Part shown: positions 5,215 through 8,551 of the stretch, piece after piece
Numbering within the stretch: the stretch's first letter is position 1
Layout: each line of letters begins with the position of its first letter
Assembly (NCBI GenBank): GCA_040507245.1
Contig: JBEVVH010000150.1
Coordinates: forward strand, 1 to 8,551
Direction: 5' to 3'
Source of the DNA: Thiodiazotropha sp040507245
GTDB lineage: Bacteria; Pseudomonadota; Gammaproteobacteria; Chromatiales; Chromatiaceae
Length of the DNA: 8,551 bases
Position numbers and translations under genes: made by a program
The notes under the pieces: generated by a model
Databases searched by the model: none
What the model saw: only the letters and a program-made list of their open reading frames with translations
What the model was told of the DNA's origin: nothing

Positions 5215-8109
5215 TCAGTCGCTGTTGGGCCAACGCGCGCGGTCGAAGACGAAGGCCGGCCGCAGCCAGTAGACCATTAGCGGCAACACCAGCAGGGCGA
5301 TGAACACGTCCATGATCAGGGCTTCCGAGATGTACAGGCTGACCGACCAGAGATTGGCCAGCTCGGTGTTCATGAGGGGTATGAAGCTGCCGAGCAGCAC
5401 CGCCATGGAGAGGATGAGTGCAGAACCGGTGTTATGCAGGGTGGTGCGCAGGGCTTCGGTCCAGTTCTCCCCCGAGGCGCGCATCTCCTCCTGTAACCGG
5501 GAGACCATGTATATGCCGTAGTCGACCCCCAGACCCATGGCGATACTCAGGGCCACTTGTACATGGAATGCCAGATTCGCAGACCACTCCTTGACCGTCG
5601 TCATGTAGGCCCCCAGGCCATACTGGGTCATCAAGGTAATGAAGCAGAGACTGATCAGGATCAGCGCCACCATCCAGGAGCGGAACATCAGCAGGGTCAT
5701 GATGAACACTGTAAGTGAAGTGGCCACCGGGGCGTTCAGCCACTCCTTGAAAGCCACATCCCGGGTGGCTTCGGTGACCCCCAGAAACCCTCCGACCGGA
5801 GCCCGCCCATGCAGGGAGTTCGACACTTCCACCGTGTGAGTGGCAACCTTGCGGGTCCCGGGCACCGTCACCCGCTCACCACCCTGCACCCCAAACTGCA
5901 ACTGCGCCATACCCGGGTCGTCGGCATGCTCTCTCAGGTAGTCCTGGATGTCCCGGATGGTCTGATGAGTCTCCTTGGGATCCATGGTGTTGACGAAACC
6001 AACGATGATGCCTTCGTCCCAGGTGCGGGTGTTGACGAAACCATCAAGCTCCCCGGGCGCGGACCCGGTCACCAGCATGCCGTTATAGAAAGGTATGGTC
6101 TCACGGGGATCCGGCAGATTGCCGAAACGGTCCATCCGATAGGCATAGCGGTTTTTGAGCATATGCTCGTGGTCGGGAATAGCGTAAAGATTCATGTGTT
6201 CGGTGGGCCGCTCCCCGCTGGGGGCGTTGAACATCATGTTCAGAGTCTTGACGAACTGCACGTAGGAGGAGGTGAAACCGATGTGCGGATGACCGCGCAG
6301 CCAGTCCTCGAAATCCGAAAGCGCTTTGAGCACCTCGATCTGGTTGAACACCCCCTGTGGGGGATCGGTCATTTCGTCATAACACTGCTGCGGGCCGATC
6401 ACCCGTCTGCCCGCGGGATCCCAGGCATCCATACCGCAGGGTGGCAGCGTGCCCTGTTTGGAACGAATCACGATATTTGCGGTGATCACTCCAGGCATCA
6501 TGCGCGACAGGGCGTCCAGCTGACGGATCGCCTCGACCTCGCCACCCTCACCCGTGAGCACCCCCAACAGGTAGTGATCCTTATAGGCGGCACGGGGATA
6601 GTGAATACCCTTTTCCACCCCGGGCATGATGTCGAACTCATCCTGGATTCGCGCGACTTCGGGGTCCTTGCGACCCTCCTGCCCCGCCATCAGGGCGAGA
6701 AACTCCTTGTCCAGTTCTGCCAGGTAGGCGGACCCAAGCCAGATCACGATCACTGCGGTGACCGGCAACCATTTTCCGGGCCCTGTGAGCAGCCGGGTGA
6801 CGCCATTCGCCATGCGCCGTTCCCAACCCCGCTCGGTCTCCCGCTCACGCAGTTTCGGCGGGAAGCTCACCATCAGCAGGGGGATCAGGGTAGTGGTGGT
6901 GAGGATCAGGGTGGACATGCCGAAGATGCCGAAATAGGCATAGGCCTTGTAAAACGAGATGTCGATGAAGGAGATGGCGAAAAAGCCGTGCAGGTCGGTG
7001 CCAATGGAGAGCGCTGCCGGGATCACGGTGTGGCGGATCGCGGCGAAGGCGGCCTGTTCCGGATCGCCCTGAGCACTCAGCTCCTGCATGAAACGCCGGG
7101 TGATCTGCATCGCATGACCGATACCGATCGCCAGCAGCAGCATTGGCGTGAGCGCCATCATGGTGGTGAGCTTGAACTGGGTATAGCCCATCAATCCCAG
7201 GGTCAGCACGATGGTCATGCCGACCCCGAGCAAAGGAAACACCGCACAGCTCCAGTGGCGGAACTCGTACCAGAGGATCACCAGGATGATCAACAGGGAG
7301 ACACCGAACAGCCAGGCCTTGTCCCATAACTCTTCCACCATCGAGGCCAGGAAATAGGGTTCGCCGGACTGGTAGAAAGTGACCCGATCCCCGTAGCGGG
7401 TCTCATAGGACTGCATCAGTTCCCGCAGACTGGCAATCCAGTCCAGATGATGGTCCTTCAGATCGTTGGAGAAATCACCGATGATGAAGGTACCGGTCGC
7501 CCGGCACTCCCGATGCACATGGTGCACGGTGCGGTTGTCGATCAGGCCCTTGTCATTGGTCATGTCGCACTTGTTGCCCTGGGCATCCTGGTAGTAGAGC
7601 ATCAGGGGCTCCAGGACGATGTGCTTCTCCAGACCCTCGCGCAGGAAATGCAGCTGGGCCTGTGCCTCCAGGGGATTGTCCGAGAGCCCGTTGGCCGGCA
7701 TCAGACGGCGGAAATCCAGACTGCCATCCACCGAGATACCCAGATTGCGCAACCGGGGTGAGGGCAGGCCGACAAACTTGTCCGGGTTGGCAAACGGCAA
7801 CGCGCTCACATCGCGGTAGAACTCATTCACCATACGAATGAACCAGGGCTGGTAGATATCACCCTGTTTCACAGTCAGGCCCCAGACCATCAGGTTACCC
7901 ATACCGTAGGTGTAGTCGCTATAGAGATTGGTTGCGATGTAGGGATTGCTCAGTGGGAGCAGGGAATCGGGGTCGTTGCGCAGATTGATCTGATTGAGGA
8001 ACAGGCCGGCCAGCAGGGTGAACGCAAACAGCAGCAGGATCACCAGACGGCGGTGCCGCAGCATGAATCGGGCGTACCCCGAAGCATAGTCCCGGCGCTC
8101 ACCACTCAC
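5215..8109 (-). CDS. RND superfamily (MMPL-type) exporter
   Basis: A 964-residue inner-membrane protein with the duplicated RND/MMPL architecture (predicted exporter, COG1033-like). A first helix lies at about 21-40 and a large periplasmic loop at about 42-263. A block of five helices (about 265-415) includes the sterol-sensing-domain-like region. A second single helix is at about 447-465, a second periplasmic loop at about 466-790, and the terminal five-helix block at about 795-952. The motif GLGVDYGIYM (859-868) in the second half carries the conserved aspartate (D863). The equivalent in the first half reads AIGIGHAMQI and lacks it. Such proteins use proton-motive force to export lipids, hydrophobic molecules or other envelope components; the substrate here is unknown. 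The start is a GTG at 8109 with a weak GGGTGG upstream; an in-frame TAA lies a few codons before it, so the gene cannot extend further. ATG at residue 16 is an alternative start. Confidence 0.9.
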   Translation of the reverse strand: MSGERRDYASGYARFMLRHRRLVILLLFAFTLLAGLFLNQINLRNDPDSLLPLSNPYIATNLYSDYTYGMGNLMVWGLTVKQGDIYQPWFIRMVNEFYRDVSALPFANPDKFVGLPSPRLRNLGISVDGSLDFRRLMPANGLSDNPLEAQAQLHFLREGLEKHIVLEPLMLYYQDAQGNKCDMTNDKGLIDNRTVHHVHRECRATGTFIIGDFSNDLKDHHLDWIASLRELMQSYETRYGDRVTFYQSGEPYFLASMVEELWDKAWLFGVSLLIILVILWYEFRHWSCAVFPLLGVGMTIVLTLGLMGYTQFKLTTMMALTPMLLLAIGIGHAMQITRRFMQELSAQGDPEQAAFAAIRHTVIPAALSIGTDLHGFFAISFIDISFYKAYAYFGIFGMSTLILTTTTLIPLLMVSFPPKLRERETERGWERRMANGVTRLLTGPGKWLPVTAVIVIWLGSAYLAELDKEFLALMAGQEGRKDPEVARIQDEFDIMPGVEKGIHYPRAAYKDHYLLGVLTGEGGEVEAIRQLDALSRMMPGVITANIVIRSKQGTLPPCGMDAWDPAGRRVIGPQQCYDEMTDPPQGVFNQIEVLKALSDFEDWLRGHPHIGFTSSYVQFVKTLNMMFNAPSGERPTEHMNLYAIPDHEHMLKNRYAYRMDRFGNLPDPRETIPFYNGMLVTGSAPGELDGFVNTRTWDEGIIVGFVNTMDPKETHQTIRDIQDYLREHADDPGMAQLQFGVQGGERVTVPGTRKVATHTVEVSNSLHGRAPVGGFLGVTEATRDVAFKEWLNAPVATSLTVFIMTLLMFRSWMVALILISLCFITLMTQYGLGAYMTTVKEWSANLAFHVQVALSIAMGLGVDYGIYMVSRLQEEMRASGENWTEALRTTLHNTGSALILSMAVLLGSFIPLMNTELANLWSVSLYISEALIMDVFIALLVLPLMVYWLRPAFVFDRARWPNSD

Positions 8110-8230
8110 GTAACAGCCACCCTTTTAGAGCCGTACCCGTCACGGTCCAGTGTCAGCTTCCCCCGCATCGCCCTACAACCGGCTCAGGATTGCCGACCCG
8201 CCGCCGCTCGCCGTATGCAGCGGATGCATC
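8110..8230. other. Spacer upstream of the exporter gene
   Basis: These 121 bases lie between the exporter start and the remnant frame. They contain no recognisable -35/-10 pair reading toward the exporter and no hairpin followed by a T-tract. A small atgca/tgcat inverted repeat near 8215-8229 is the only structure I see. Confidence 0.5.
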
Positions 8231-8434
8231 TCAGGGCTCATAGTGCTCCAGGGTCTGTTCCGACCAGAAGTCATCGCCCAACTCCACATTCAGCTCGATG
8301 GTACCGCGCGGCACGTACACCAGGCTGTCCTTGCCGTCATCATGGGACAAGGCATAGATGTCAAGCGAGTCTTCGATCTCATGAAAGATTTTGGGACATC
8401 CAAGTCCACCAAAATCGATTCGATCTTTGACAGC
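8231..8434 (-). pseudogene. 67-codon 3' remnant of an unrecognised gene
   Basis: On the minus strand the frame is open from 8434 to a TGA at 8233-8231 and encodes 67 residues including GCPKIFHEIEDSLDIYALS and VYVPRGTIELNVELGDDFW. The acidic, alternating hydrophobic pattern and G/C-favouring third positions over the last ~50 codons look like real coding sequence. There is no ATG in the stretch, and a TAG immediately precedes it (8437-8435), so it cannot be a normal complete gene. The first ~15 codons have a different, A/T-favouring codon choice. It is best read as the C-terminal end of a gene truncated or interrupted upstream, lying about 120 bases before the exporter and on the same strand. 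I do not recognise the family. A chance open frame is possible. Confidence 0.4.
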
Positions 8435-8549
8435 CTATTAGTGCCCCGGTCGTCCCGGTTACTGACACTACGCGATGACTTCGCAAGCTCGTCACCGCTC
8501 CGTTGTCAGCTCCCGAATGACTGGACGTCGCGTTCGGATGCGATCTTTG
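8417..8549. repeat. 13-nt imperfect direct repeat spaced 120 nt
   Basis: gattcgatctttg at 8417-8429 and gatgcgatctttg at 8537-8549 match at 12 of 13 bases and are offset by exactly 120 nt (40 codons). On the minus strand both fall in the frame of the gene remnant, reading KDRI in each copy. The sequence between them has several stops in that frame. Confidence 0.45.
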
Positions 8550-8551
8550 GA

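Noticed and set aside
5809..7329. 506-codon plus-strand frame antisense to the exporter
   Set aside because: Its translation is H-, G- and Q-rich without recognisable domains, and it mirrors the exporter's codons, as expected from GC-rich third positions; no ribosome-binding site stands out.

Overview
The window reads as chromosomal sequence from a gammaproteobacterium. The evidence is the order lptM-dapF-DUF484 gene-xerC, which is the classical gammaproteobacterial arrangement (E. coli yifL-dapF-yigA-xerC), together with GC-rich coding regions and a Gram-negative lipoprotein linked to outer-membrane assembly. I cannot name the genus. No phage, plasmid, CRISPR or defence module is visible, and I did not find a complete undescribed multi-gene system. 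The unusual material is a non-coding insertion and a damaged end of the window.

Layout. Positions 1-2028 (+) hold the 3' part of a large YfhO-like multi-span membrane protein whose 5' end lies outside the window; the first ~100 bases may carry a frameshift. It runs into a tiny lipoprotein gene of the LptM family (2051-2179, too short for ordinary ORF cut-offs), then dapF (2176-3006) and a DUF484/YigA-like gene (3003-3698). The last three are joined by ATGA stop/start overlaps, so they look like one transcription unit. A 589-bp gene-free, visibly AT-richer gap (3699-4287) then separates the operon from xerC (4288-5208). This gap carries an 18-bp perfect inverted repeat about 415 bp apart with a possible 5-bp direct repeat outside it, so it looks like a MITE or other non-autonomous element. 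Nested inside is a second fold made of three cacgaag units and a distal cttcgtggt.

Converging on xerC with only 6 bp between the stops is a 964-codon minus-strand gene (8109-5215) for an RND/MMPL-superfamily transporter. Upstream of it, 8110-8551 has no intact gene: only a 67-codon minus-strand open stretch without a usable start, which looks like the 3' remnant of a gene, beside a 13-nt imperfect direct repeat spaced exactly 120 nt.

Roles. DapF makes meso-diaminopimelate for lysine and peptidoglycan. LptM assists outer-membrane LPS translocon maturation. XerC resolves chromosome dimers. The YfhO-like protein and the RND exporter are envelope proteins with unknown substrates.
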